From: Hydractinia symbiolongicarpus
Lineage: Eukaryota; Cnidaria; Hydrozoa; Anthoathecata; Hydractiniidae
Direction: 5' to 3'
Assembly: GCF_029227915.1 (NCBI RefSeq)
Contig: NC_079879.1
Location: 18,476,001 to 18,540,000, forward strand
Length of the DNA stretch: 64,000 nucleotides
The translations under genes and the position numbers were made by a program. This document shows positions 29,001-41,895 of the stretch, in pieces. Below the pieces are notes generated by a model. It saw only the letters and a program-made list of their open reading frames with translations, made no database searches and was not told the DNA's origin. Numbering within the stretch: position 1 is the first letter of the stretch; every line of letters starts with the position of its first letter.

Positions 29001-32000
29001 ACTTTTGAGGGAACTTTTCAAAATTGAGGAGTTTAGTTGTGGCAACCCTGAACAGTACTAACCTTTTTGTCTTTTTCTAATATTACTTTTTCTTTTTGAG
29101 AGATGACTTTTTTAAGCATCGCAATCTACGAATGAAATATACTTTAAACAAAAAAGAAGTTTAAACGAATCATCGTATATTATAACAATTTTTCTTTTGT
29201 ACCTTACCTGATCTCGCAACTTGGTCATTTCAGACATAGGATCTCCAAAGGTAGAATCAACAGCATTCTCACTGACACTGTGCAGAAACAGAAATTAACA
29301 TTACTGAAAACTTAACAAAAAGATGCGATGAATCAAACAGTGTTTACCTTTCTTGTCTGAAGGGACTATTTGATCTGCTATTTTGCCGACTACTTTTTTC
29401 AAGTGCATCAAAACGCGATTTAAAAGAAGCAGTGGGAAGATTCTCCGCCTTTAATGGCATAACGACAGTACTATCAATATGACCACTAAAAATTGAAATT
29501 AAATTATTAGTGAGTGGTGACATTAAGACATCACAGAAAATTCAATATCACAACTACATGACATGCATTAAATCAAATATAATTTGGAAGACCGACAAAA
29601 AGGAAGTTACTTTAATCACAGGCATCGCTATAAAATAGAACTTAATGCATGCACTCACCCAGAATAACGTTCAGTCATCTTTTCCTTTGACAGACCCTTT
29701 TGCAGCCTGTGGCGGTTACGCTTGTATTCAAGAGTACACTGTAAACAGAGTACCTCTCCTCCTACCTAAAAAAGACAACTATTTGCAATCAAAACTTTAA
29801 AAGCATGGGATAAGTAGAGCAGGGTTTAAATTCTGACTGGTTTTTTCTGAGTCTTTTGAGACTCCTTAATTATGTGTTATGTGAGTAATACAAATATATA
29901 TATTTCATAACACTTAAAATGTACAATGACTTTGATTCTAATTAAGTTATTAAAAAATATTCAACTCAGTAAAAGTAATGTTTGCATGGTTTTATCCTGA
30001 GGGTATAAGTAATGTTTAAAATTATTAATAAAATGCAAGTTTTTATGTTTTAGCTAACGCCTCAGAAATAAAAACAGGAAAGAGAGGCTTCAAATATTTG
30101 CTGATTGTTTCTTCACTTGAGCTTTTAATAGATAAATGCTTGTCTATTGCTGTAAGAGGCATTTTAACCATGTAACAGAAAAACAATTCTATTCCTTTTT
30201 TATTTTTTTTTGGCTTTTTTATTTTTATGCAAGCAAATTTAAACTTTTAAAGCAAATCTAAATAGACTTGTGTGGCCATAGCACATATATATCAATCTTT
30301 GAGTACGATTTGCAGACTCGTGTTGGGTTTTAAATATATTGTAGAGGAGTGTTAAGCTTTAAAGTTTTTAACAAACACTTATTTTTGCATAAATTAATAT
30401 TTTAACCTTTATTAAACATACTTTTGCTTTGGATTCTCCACTTTTATTGAATGCACACTGCTTCTTACACCTCTGACATTGCACAGGTGGTCCATATCGC
30501 TTCTCTGAGCTGATACATCTTGAGCAACATGATTGTTTAAATGCTGCCTTGATCTGGCAATACTTGCAGTTTTTTGGCTAAGAAAAAATGGTTTAATACA
30601 TTAACCTTAACACTGCTTTGAAATTAAATGTTTTGAACATACAACTAACCTGTCCATAGGTTGAGAGATTGTGACTACATTTTGCACAAATGGGATTGCC
30701 CTCAGTTTTTCTAAATTAACACAATGGTATATATTGTAAAAAAAACATATTGGATACTTCCAAGCAATCTTAAGAGGTATATATGTGCATATTTAACACT
30801 ATATTTATACGTTTACATATACATGGATTTGCATTTACAAATATCAACTTACTTTAACAGATGAAATTCAAGCTGACAATATGAACATGTCACAAGTGGA
30901 TACTTTCTTCTGCATGTCTAACACAAATCAAAATAAAATAAAAAAATAATGATAATAAGATAATTTTTGAAAAGCAGGTGAAAGTTGTGTTAGCATGGCT
31001 TGTAACCACCCTGGTCACACAGATGACGCCTTCTACCTTGTAGTATTTCCCCTCTTCAAGCAAAAAAAATTCTAATCGTTTTCTCGGATATAAAATCTCC
31101 AGTACATAATGATTTTCGTTGGACAATCTAGCATCCTTCTTTTTTGCTTCATATTTATGTAATGATTGGAAACATGGAACAAAGAAAAAAATCAATTATC
31201 AATTAATTAATTAACATATAGATTACTTGCTAATGTTTACAAAAGTTTAAAAAGTTTGCAGTTTTTGCACATCCAGCAGCATTTTTTATGGAAAAAACCA
31301 TCAATACTTTACCTGAGAATCCCATGGAAAGTTACCATGTCAGAAAAACAAAGGGTTTATGTTAACATTACAAGTCTTGTCTATCAAAACTGCATGGGCT
31401 AAATGTGCCTTGTGGCAAGAGTGTTAACAGTTTATTCAATGGTTTATTATTAACAGCAGGGCAATTTGATCAATAAATGTATAGCTAATAAAGTCATGCA
31501 ATTCTGTAATACTTTAAAGGTTGCATTTTTTGTGGCAGAGTCAACGAAATTGAAAGCGTTGCTTTGCATTTTGAATAACTCGGGTGAGTTTGGGAATAAT
31601 TCAGTCAAGTTTAAAAGTTATTGGATGTAAAGCGCAAATTTTATTAAAAAAGTCGCCAAGGCTCACCCCTTATTTATGCAAGCGTTTTTGGCAAGTCTGC
31701 ACCCTTTTCAGTTCGGGAGATGACACTAAAAGGGAAACGGTTTCCCATGTTTTATAGGGAAATTCCCATGTCATATAGAGAAATGGTTTCCCATATAGGG
31801 AAATGGTTTTCCATATAGGAAACTGTTTCCTCAATTAATTTTTTTGATTTTAATTTGGGTTTCCCTTTTGGGAAATTGTTACCCATTCTCAGAACCATTT
31901 TACGGAATTGCGGAAAGAGGCTACGATAATTTTTTTTCCTTCTGTGAAAATTTGCAAGAAAATATTCCCTTTCTATTGGTTAAAAATTTGTAGTGCGCTT

Positions 32001-32512
32001 CTTAAGCAGCTCGTGCGCAGAATCTTTTTTATTTTAGTGGTTTCCCTAATGGGAACCATTGCCGTATTTCTGGCCTGTTTAGGGTAACCCAGATGGGTAG
32101 TGGTTTTCCTTTTTGACTCAACTCCTGAACTGCTTTTGGATATTAGGTTTCCAAAGAAAATCTTAAAAACTTTATAGCCATTTCAACCTACAAAAAAGCA
32201 TGTGGAAATTCATTTGTCAGATGAAATGGATTTTTGTCAGGAAAAAGTTTTCTTTGCAGAACTGCTGATTTTCCTTGAACATTTCCAGTTTCTATTTTAA
32301 AACTTTAAAAATGTCAATTTCAATCCAAGAACAACAGGACTTTTTGTAAAATAAATAAATAATTTAATTATTATTATATAATTTAATCATATTCAGTTAA
32401 GTTAATTTATAACAAAACTCACCTTGCAAAGTTGCTCTTCACGACTAAGTTCTTCAAATGGATGACGACTGTGACATTTTGTACATGCAAATAACATTGT
32501 GTTGCCCGCCAT
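26023..32512 (-). CDS. FAM76: FAM76 family protein with long acidic C-terminal extension (copy 2), 11 exons
   Basis: Exons on the minus strand: 32512-32423, 30917-30853, 30710-30650, 30577-30422, 29765-29659, 29485-29348, 29277-29208, 29125-29063, 27429-27328, 27041-26643, 26529-26023. The encoded 585-residue protein is the same as that of copy 1: eight CxxC knuckles, coiled coil, then the acidic tail with two basic clusters. All splice sites are retained and its upstream region (32513 onward) is also duplicated, so both genes should be expressible. Nothing in the sequence separates the two functionally, and a dosage effect is the simplest expectation. If the duplication were an assembly artefact, this would be the same locus as 9730-16219. 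Confidence 0.88.
28653..28803 (+). mobile_element. tRNA-derived SINE in FAM76 intron 8 (copy 2)
   Basis: Duplicate of the SINE at 12360-12510, carried along with the segmental duplication rather than an independent insertion. Confidence 0.55.
31717..32125. mobile_element. GGGAAA/TTTCCC repeat island in FAM76 intron 1 (copy 2)
   Basis: Second copy of the degenerate CATATAGGGAAATGG repeat island at 15424-15832, with the same weakly inverted ends. Duplicated as part of the 16.3-kb unit. Confidence 0.4.
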
Positions 32513-32765
32513 TTTCAAATGAAACACAGGTGATCTTCTGCGGGGGAGATTAATTCCGAGTCTGGCGTACCGAAAAAAAGTACGCACGACGGAAAGGAGG
32601 GACAGCAACTCGAGCCGAAGACCCAAAACTCAGGAAGTATCGTTTTTACTCTCTTTTTAGCACCCTCTTCAGTCCCCACCCCCTTATAGAATTTAGGTGT
32701 ACTGTATACAGTTTTCTAAGCAAATGTCGCGACATAAAATTATAAAACGAGCCATAAAAAAATTG

Positions 32766-33235
32766 AAAAAAGAGCCCTGGGAACGAGGTTGAAAACGAGC
32801 ATCGTTTTTTAACAGTTTGTAGTGATTTGAAAATAATTTCATGAACGCCCCTTTTTTTGGTGCTAAATTTTGAAAAAAATGATCAGCCCCTGGGCGGTTA
32901 AGAGGAAATATGGTACGTATCATGCCATATGCTTTCTTTTGCTCAATACTCACGCGAGTGGGGCGCAGGCGGGCAAGTTGGACTTATAAGACTATATATA
33001 TAGCATAAGTTGAATCCCAGTCTGATCTTAACCTACTAAAATACTAACAACGGAACTGGTTTAAAGATCCTTAAAAAGGTATTTACACTATTTGTTCTAC
33101 CAGACGAAAAAAAATCCAGTAACTTTTTCCACCCACGTATATTAAAAGTAGAAGCACAACCAATAAAACTTATTATACTTCAAAAAGAATAGTTTTCTGA
33201 GTAAAGTCAACCTCGGTCCCAAGACAAGAAAAAAG
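32766..33235. mobile_element. Short TIR element with CCTGGGAACGAGGTTG end motif (copy 2)
   Basis: Duplicate of the element at 16473-16942, same inverted end motifs, no coding capacity. Confidence 0.5.
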
Positions 33236-34186
33236 TTTATTTTGCACTCACACCAAAAGTTGTTAAACTTCACCTACGTTAGAGACCTAAAAAATCTAGT
33301 TATACTGTGCATTGCATGGATTTAAACGATGACGACGTATAATTTGCTCGGGCTCTATAATTTGGAAGTTTACTTTACCTTTAAACTTTTTTCCTTATTT
33401 TTCATTGTTTTCTATCTAAACTTCCTAAGTCCCGCATTCAATCGCAGTTTAATGAGGCAACAGGTTATCTCACCCAGTTTAACCTGTTTCCAGGTTTCTC
33501 ATTACATAACACTGTTGCGATTGTATTTCGTAGACGGTTACCTAATCTCCTCCGTAGTGAATTTTACATGACAGAATGCATGTTTTTATATAAGCATATT
33601 AAATTTTCAGATGAGGCTGGGTTATGCTTGCGGTATGCTCATTACAATAAAATCTAGTATTCCTGAAATTGTGAAAAATATAGCTTAAACCTGTTACTAC
33701 TTGTATTACTCCTTAAAAGTCCTAATTTCACCTCCCTTTCAAAAGGATTAAATACATGACTCCTCGCTGATTGCTTAACTCACTTTAGTTTGATGCAAAA
33801 AATATGACCTAATTGAAACATGAAATTCTTGATAAAGTTCTTGTAGCGTAGTTACATTAACTAAAATATCTTCAGCAGAAACTCCACAGGCTCGTGAATA
33901 TGCTTTGTATATGCTTATTTTATGACAAAACAGAAGCTGGGTATAATACTTATAAACGTTATGTATATAAAAACAACAACACGTATTTAACGCCAAAAAG
34001 ATGCCTTCTATATTATATGGCGATATTTTTTTACGAGAATGTTATCAATACTGTCCCATTGTTTTGTTCAGCTGAAATTCCAAGGATAGGTTTTCGGCTA
34101 GGAAATTTTTTAACCATTACCAGTGAAACACCAAATTCCCTCAAATAAGCCAAAAGTTCGTTAAAGGCGCTCAAGATTTTTCATTA

Positions 34187-34357
34187 GAAAACGAAAAAGA
34201 ACTCTGGAAACGAGGCGGGCGGAAATAAAATGTAAGATAAAACGGAATACCCAACATAAAGCGAAGCATAGAAATGACAAAATTGTTACGACGAAATATC
34301 GAACTTTGACGTCTATTCCTCATATTGCAACCTCATCCCCAGAGCTTTTTTCTTTTC
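34187..34357. mobile_element. 171-bp miniature TIR element (copy 2)
   Basis: Duplicate of the element at 17894-18064, with mirrored ends and flanking TA. Confidence 0.55.
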
Positions 34358-35944
34358 TAATAGTCTGGAACAGCGTCCGATATTTTTAAGAAGAAAAAAA
34401 TGGGAATGAGCTTGCCTATAACTCCAGCATTTACTGCTTTTCTAATGTCAAGTCAGAAAAGATACATGATGCGTTGGAGACGAGGTTAAGTAAACTTCAG
34501 TCAGTACTATCACGAAGGTAATAAAAAATAATTTAAATAGGGCAAACATTTAATAACAAAGCCCGGCAATGCATTAAATCCGAAAAACATGTTTCCACTG
34601 TGAGCCAAAATATTACCATTTTTCAATTCGGTAACCTTGTTTTTAGGGCGCTTTGTAGCGTTTAAATTTTTAGATTTGGCTGTAAGACGAAGGAATTGGA
34701 TTTAAGTCCTATTTGCGGCATACTATCGACCTAACAGGTTCACATATTATACGAATTTTCTTGATGTCCACGCCGGACGTTCCTTTATATAAAGAAAATG
34801 AAACACATCGATATTTCTTCGTATTTTTATGCTTGATTAGATTTTGTGAAATTATTTAATTTAGTTATTTATTACCACTCTAAAATGAAACACACACTTA
34901 AGCGCGAGTTATATATCTAAATTGCTATTGAGGGTCGAGTATAAATGAGTTGATCAAAACAAAAGTGCACGTGTTATTTATTATTCGCTATAAAAAAAAC
35001 CACAGTAGCATGTAATAGCGTGTCACTTTGCACGCTTTTCAACGCCTTGTTATTCGAGCATCTTGTTGTTGCAACACATAAGAAGTTGGTTAAAGTTTCA
35101 CGCGTTTTACGTAAACACGTACAGGTCGACAAACTTAGTTTATTTTTCTTTGGATACAATACGCAAAGTCATATTACCTCTTATATTAATTATTTACGAA
35201 ATTATTTGTAGCTGCACTCGTTGAAGGTGTATTAGCTGAAAGAAGTATGCAATCGCAAGTATGTTGTGTGATATAACAAGTAACACAAGACCTGCCAAGC
35301 TAGTTTAGTTAGCTAAGTGCCAATAACAGTAATTATTTATAATTATTATTAGACAATTATTATGCAATTTTTAATATGCAATACGTTGACCTTTTCTTTT
35401 AACGGCAATTTTGGTTAGCCTACGCATATCCCCATTTTATGATTCAAATTTGGGTCTACGTGCTTTGCTTCTATTATTATTTAGGGTTTCATAGTCTCTA
35501 TTCTATGGCCCCTGTGATTATTAATTTAGATACCTATCTTTTTTGTTACAGCTTTTAAAATTTTAAGGCTGCGTTTACTTCTTTGTTGGATAAGTAGAAA
35601 ATTCTCTCTCTGTGTGTCTTTCTTACACTAGGCATACTAATTTTAGTCTTCTATGGGATAGAATTAATGTAACTTTCTAACAAAGAAGTCATCATTTAAA
35701 AGCACACTGTGTTCGAAATTAGTTGACAAGACAATTTAAATTGAAGCATTAAAAACTGCCCTCATATTTGAGTACAGTTGCTTTGGCGAGGTAAATAACG
35801 CCTTGAGAATAAGTTTTCTTTTTCTTTTTTCGAGTAGTTAATATTTTATTATAAGTCGCCTGTTGTCAGTACCATTTTCACTACCTAAATTTGACCTCTT
35901 GCATTTTTTCGTCCCTTAAACATTATTAGCTGATTACGTAAATA

Positions 35945-36006
35945 AAGCTTGTTTCCTCACTTTTGTGAGGAAACAAGCTTGGATACGTTTGGACGTATCC
36001 AAGCTT
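35945..36006. repeat. Two abutting perfect hairpins sharing AAGCTT (copy 2)
   Basis: Exact duplicate of 19652-19713. Both inverted repeats remain perfect, as expected for a recent duplication. Confidence 0.9.
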
Positions 36007-36882
36007 TGCAATAAATACAAAAACGACGTTTTGCAGAGTTTAAGAGACGTTCGTATTACTTATCAGTCGATTTAATCTCGTTAAGTTCGGTTTTAAATCG
36101 ATTGAAATAAATGCCATTGTCTGTCTTTTTCATTACCTGTCATATTCGTCGGTTTAACAACATCAGTAATGTAAACACTTGATGATTAAATAATAACCTT
36201 AGGTTACACTGGGTTAGCTGGTAAACTGGAGAACACAATGTTTCGTCCATCACGCGCTCCAATTAATTATCCCTATGCCCTAATGGTTCGGATTGCTGCA
36301 AACCATAAAAGTAGTGGATGGCTTTTGAACTAATTTAGTTACTGGAGAGTATTACTGAAAAAACATAAAGTCAGTTTTGTATCACGGCTAGCATGCATCT
36401 ATCGTACACACTTTTTTTATCATTGAATGTTCTTATTTATGTCTTTATTCGAAGCATGCGTAACCATGTCGCCAGATTTATAGATGGCGATAAAAAAATT
36501 TATATTATAGGCAGAAAAAGATGGCGTTTGAATTATAGGCGTACAAAAATTCCTGGGGACGAGATTGGGAAGAGTTGCATTGTAATAAGGCGATCAAAGC
36601 TTAAAGCTTTCACACTTCCACTAAATGAAAAATTTGTTACTCAGTTGTGTATTTTTTGCGCAATTCAAGTATGCTTCAAATCGAATGTGTATCAAAACAG
36701 TTGAGCAAAGTTAAAACCTTTTAATTGGACACTTCCGTGTTTGCTAGGAGAAAAACATAAGGAGCTTTGTGATAAAGGTTAAATACATTTGTACCTGTTT
36801 AAAATGAGTTAAATAATAGCCAAACAGTTTTTCTTTCCATATCTTGTGTATATTAGACAAAAAAACACATATTTTGATTGCC

Positions 36883-39105
36883 ATGGGGAAGGGTGCGAGC
36901 AAAGAAAAAACGACGACAGAGGAAAAAAGTCATGAAGACGGAACCACGAAAAAGCCGCCAACGCAATCAGGTACAAACTTTTGGCCAGTTATCAACACAC
37001 ACACTAAGCAATAATTCATGTCCAATATTTTGTCTGCGTGTGAGTATATAAAAGGCGCGCTACAATATTCTGAGCATTAACTGCTTTCAAATAACCAGAC
37101 GGAAAGTCATCTGAAACTATCTGAAGTGAAAACCAGTCTGTGTACTTGTTTCTACTGTAGACTGCAAAGACCCCAGCATAGAATCTAAAGATCTCTTTAA
37201 TGACTCTGATGAGTTTTTCATTATCTCAGATGGTGGTGGAAGCAAAGTCAAGCCAGTCACGCTCAAATGGGAACACGGTGGAAAGGATGTGTTCGTTGCT
37301 GGTAGTTTTAACGAATGGAAACTGGACATCAAGCTTAAAAAAAAGTAAGTGAAAATGTCTACCTTGTTTCCATGAATTCTTCTTTTTCTCGACTTCGGCG
37401 TATAACAAAAAAGGTATCTGGTATCAGAAAGAGAAAACATACCCCTGTTTTCTTCCACACATTATAAAGATTTAGTTATTAAAATCCCCATCGCTGTTTT
37501 GCAATGGCAGAGACATAGTAATTTCGCGTGTGACATATTTGTTTGCTTTAGTTAGATAGCGTTATCATTTGAGCTCGATAGGTTAACATGGTAGTGTATC
37601 ATTTTGTAATCCCGTCACACTTTGCAATCCAATTTTGTTGCATCTTGTTATCCCATCGGACTTTGTAACCCATTTTGTCGCACTTTGTAATCCCAAATCT
37701 ATTGCATTTTGTAATCCCTTCATGTGGCACTTAGTAATCCTTTAAAAATGATGAGTAGCTATAAGATTTTTTTGATCAGTGCATACACTTTTAGCTTCTT
37801 TCACACGAATTTAAATACTTCTTCTTCAATTTTTCAAGCTAATGAAATACTAGGTTTTTATTCTTTTGATATGCATTTATTTTATGTTATGAATCTACAT
37901 GAACTTTTAACCAACTTTAAAAACTTTTAGAACAATACTGCATTTTTTGCAGGTAAGACTTATCTGACATTCCTTCTTAGTCACTTTCTTTCCCCATTTT
38001 TTCCCATTAATATGTGTTATACATCTTTTCTTAAACATAAAAGTCTATATCTCTTGTGAATAACTCAAAACTCAAAAATATATAGCTATGAACAAATCAA
38101 ACGTTGTTGATTTTTTATGACTTGAAAATAAACTGAAGCATGCACGGTGTCTTCGTGCTAACGTTGTGTAACCATTTATAGCGATCTTTTTGTGATAAAA
38201 TTTACGCAAGTATTGCAACTACTGAAGCACTAATTGTATTATCAATAACGAAACGTAATTATATAGTCGGAGAGAATAAAGACGCGTTGAAATGTATTTA
38301 CCACAATGATGATTACTTAAATTATCGTTTTAGTCAGCTACAGTAATGTAAAAACAATCGCAGAAATATACGAGAGGTATATTCTATCCCGAAAATTATC
38401 GGGGTTAAAAAGTGCGACAAGTCGGGGGATTACAAATTGCGACTGGTTTGGGATTATAAAGTGAGGCAAAATAGGTTAAAAAGTGCGCCAGGATTACAAA
38501 GTGACCTAGTGCAGAAAAAACACAGATCTAATAATTTTTTACTTTATCTTTACACTGCCTTGTTGTTGCTATGATTTCAGGAAAGGGGTACATGAAGTAA
38601 CCCTGGATTTACCACCTGGAACTCACGAATACAAATATCACATCGATGGAAAATGGATACATAATGATAAACAGGTAAACATCTGTCATACGACGTGACA
38701 AAAGTAGGCCTCAGCGTTAATTATAAAAAATCAGCAAGTGTGTTAGTTTCAAAGTAAGGAAAGTCAGTAAACCAGATTTTTCTTTTCTCCTTTCCCTTCT
38801 TTCCCTATTTCCTGATACCACAATTAACACTACCAAAACTGGTTGTTACAAAAATTTTGGGAAAGTTTTGGCCCTTCTTACATCATGTAACAAGATTGAA
38901 CGCCATTTGCGACTAGCATAAAAATATTTTAATTGGATATTGTAAATTAAAGCTTTGTTTCATACAATTTTAGATTAAAATGATTCTTAAGTAATTTTCT
39001 GTGCTTTCCTTATTAATTGCAAGTAACCATATTGTTTCGCTTTTTGTTTAGAAAACCGTGAATGACGACTACGGAGGAAGCAATAATGTCATTGCAGTAG
39101 AATGA
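36883..39105 (+). CDS. AMPK-beta-derived CBM48-only protein with N-myristoylation signal, 4 exons
   Basis: Exons 36883-36970, 37161-37344, 38581-38674 and 39052-39105 with GT-AG introns and matching phases: 139 residues. The N-terminus MGKGAS fits the MGxxxS myristoylation pattern of AMPK beta. Residues about 59-139 form a CBM48 glycogen-binding module, with the carbohydrate-contacting residues of AMPK beta conserved: Trp82 in GSFNEW, Lys109, Trp116 in DGKW, Asn133/134 in SNNVI. The protein stops at VIAVE, the end of CBM48, and lacks the C-terminal domain that binds the alpha and gamma subunits (beta subunits are about 270 residues). The segment matching canonical Ser108 is replaced by a lysine run, so that phosphosite is absent. 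Exon 3 is 94 bp in the same phase as in the full-length gene at 41896, which shows paralogy. Probable role: membrane- and glycogen-associated factor outside the AMPK trimer (inference). Nearest alternative: another CBM48 protein, but the myristoylation start and exon structure favour AMPK beta. Confidence 0.85.
37045..37058 (+). promoter_or_regulatory. TATA-box-like sequence inside intron 1 (copy 2)
   Basis: Duplicate of the TATATAAAAGGCGCGC element at 20752, here within intron 1 of the complete gene and about 115 bases before exon 2. Function unproven. Confidence 0.35.
37593..38518. mobile_element. Foldback-type element with CACTTTGTAATCC subrepeats (copy 2)
   Basis: Duplicate of 21300-22225, in intron 2 of the complete AMPK-beta-like gene. 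Its right end lies about 60 bases before exon 3. This copy shows the ancestral right flank. Confidence 0.65.
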
Positions 39106-41895
39106 TGAACTTAAGACCTCTTAGATTCTTTTTATTGTATTTATCTGTTCTATATAACACATAGCATCACCAACACGCTAGTATTGGTCCGTTAACACGT
39201 AACAACAGTATGGGTCCTACCATAACCACGCACCAATGTATCAAACGTTACTTATAAAAACGAAAGCAAGTAGATGTAATTTTTTATATTTTATTCTTAA
39301 TTTAATCAATGTTGATTTAATCCTGGTAACGTATCCAGTCAAAGTTGAATTGTTTTCGAACAGCTTTATTCATACCTGACAAATCTTAGTTAGGACAATC
39401 TTATAATGGTGTTTTTCTTGTAAAAATTTAAATACATTAAATATTTAGTATAAAAATTTGTGTTTTCTTTTATCTGATTAGGAAAACTTTAATTCTGGCT
39501 TTTCAAAACAACTTTCATAGCTTAACACCTCCTGTGTTTTTAAAGTACTGTCAGCATTTTCTTTTTGGGTGTGGAAATATGTAGTAATTTATCTATAGCC
39601 CTACCACACTTAAAACTAAAAAGTATACCTAGTTCTAAAATAAAGTAATATCAGATTACACGAATGTTTATGGTTCACTAAATTTGCAAAAATTATACTA
39701 AATTTGCAAACAAAACATTAGAAAAAAAATCCCGATCGGTTCTCAAGTTTTTTGACTTTTTTCGCCGTTTTGATAATTATGTTTTTTAATGCATGACACC
39801 ATATATTACAAAATGAGGTTTTTCAGGGTATGGATGATGTAAATACTTTTTCACCTATTTATTTTGATATTTTAAACATATTTACACAAATATTAATACT
39901 TAGTTCCCCTGATTATCATTCATACCGAAATTCATATCAATATATAGTACGAAATACTTTTTAAAAATGATTTTTAGGTTCTATTGAACACTTCCTAGAT
40001 AAAGGTCTCCTTTAAAATTTTTATTTTAAAACTCCAAAGTGCAAGTATAATTTATGGAAAATGTTTCGCCGCACCTTTCTAGATTTTTATCTAACTTTTG
40101 ATGCCAATTAAACAACGCAACTTTTCTAAATGACAAAAATATCGAAACATTTATCGTGATTTTTAACATTGAACCATGAGATCGTTGACGTCTGAAAGAG
40201 CATTTTCCGCCAATCTAAAGATGTAAATTTGAAAAATTTCCCACTTGATGCCCACCATGGGGGCGCATCGGCCCCGACGTAGCCACTATATAAAGCGAAA
40301 CTATTATATGTAATTTTCTATATAGCCCCCCCCCCTCCCCCAATATTAAAATTGTTGTTACAATACTGTTATGTTACTTTCAAATATTGCCTAATCTTAC
40401 CGTAATAGATAGCATTGTAGCCATCCCACTTGTATTTATATAGTATATAAATATAAGTGCGATGTCTGCAATAAATATATGGGTGTTTGTCTTTACTGGA
40501 AACACCATCAAAGCTGCGGTTCTGGAGCATGTAGTTTTCTGCAAAAATAAACCTACTTTGAGAACTCTTCTATAGTCCCCACCGGTACTACTAATTTTGA
40601 TTTGGAGTTAAAGAAGAGTCTGTTGATCCGTGGGACAAGCCTATTCTCAATAGAAATATTGCGTCTATGCCATTATTTCTATTTTCTGATAATTGACTTC
40701 CCCATGGGATAAGTTTATAATCCTATGATATACTAGACTTGTTTACTTAAAAATATATTTTAGTTGTTTGTTTTTGATATATTTGTTTTTGAATAACTAA
40801 AAAATACATGCATGCTTTATCAATACAGCTTTAAAGACATCAAGCATAGACCTTTTCTGGCTCTAAAAACCGCGTGGCAGGCAGGAAAAAATGCGGGAGC
40901 TTGCTGAAGAAAGGTCTTTTTTAGCCCATTTATTTCTACGGTAACAGTATTAAGGCTTTAAACTATTATCGAGTGTAGATGGATAACTTCTTATTGACAT
41001 ATATTCATGTAAAGTAGTAATAATACCTTCGTGCGAAGAAACAGAATTAAAAGGACCTTACTTTACCTAGCGCCTGCATCTTTTTGCCTCCACGCAATTT
41101 TTAAAGCCGAAAGGGCTTACCGCGGAAAATGTAAACATTCAAAAAGGTCTATGGAAAACAGACATTCTCGTCCCCAGACTGTGTTGATATATTCTTCCGC
41201 GTTTCTTCTGTAATATACAAGTTCTTCTGTAATATAAACGTTTCGCAAGTGTGTTCATCTTTCTTGACCCTGACTATACTAGAGGAGAAGGAACAGAAGA
41301 GTTTCTTTGTGTCAACTATAGGCACAAAATATATATCCTGGGGAGAAACCGGGTCACTGGTAGCCAGGAGACCCAGCGTAATTTTTCTTACCACCGGGAA
41401 ATCGGAGTAGTTAAGGTGGGGAAAAGAGAGAAACTAATTTTATCAGCTCGGAGAAGAAAGCTTAGTTAACTAGGGTAGGTCAATGGTGAAACATTTGCGT
41501 TTGGTTTCGTCTTTTAATTTACAAATCTTATTTTTAAATTGCAAAATGGATGTATTATAATCTTTTCAATTGGACGCAAAGATAGTCTATGTTGATCTGG
41601 TTAAGAAAGATATAATGGCAAATATCTCTGACACCGTCAATTTCATATCACATTTTTTTTTTGTTTTGTTTTGTTTACATTATTCCCGCCATTTTTCTTG
41701 ACTAAACAACCGGCAGCGAAACAGTTTCCGAATTGTGCTTTTGTCCACAACTGGCTTCTGTTTTTGCAGGGTCCGTTCTGTTTGGTTGGCCAGCTAAGCA
41801 ATCTTGTTTTGGTAATTTTGGTACTTACTTATAGATGAAGTTACTAATGAATCTGTAACTAACTAAAAAGCCTTGCTTTTATATTATTATATAAA
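39106..41895. other. Intergenic region between the two AMPK-beta-type genes
   Basis: About 2.8 kb. The first part should be the 3' UTR of the small gene: no AATAAA is seen, and the nearest variant is ATTAAA at 39436-39441. A 33-bp near-perfect palindrome lies at 40427-40459 and a C-rich run at about 40326-40341. Sequence near 41163 (CTCGTCCCCAG) resembles the dispersed element end motif. Upstream sequence of the full-length gene (41500-41890) shows no clear TATA box. No gene was recognised. Confidence 0.45.

Larger units (their letters stand above)
32513..36882. other. Intergenic region between FAM76 and AMPK-beta-like genes (copy 2)
   Basis: Duplicate of 16220-20589. It holds the FAM76 upstream region, the two short TIR elements (32766-33235 and 34187-34357), the double hairpin at 35945-36006 and the upstream region of the complete AMPK-beta-like gene. 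No additional gene was recognised. Confidence 0.5.
22273..38565 (+). repeat. Tandem segmental duplication, copy 2 (16,293 bp)
   Basis: Direct repeat of 5987-22272, offset 16,293. At its right end, intron 2 of the AMPK-beta-like gene continues normally (TTGCTATGATTTCAG) into exon 3. This copy's right flank and copy 1's left flank are therefore the ancestral sequences. Confidence 0.95.
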
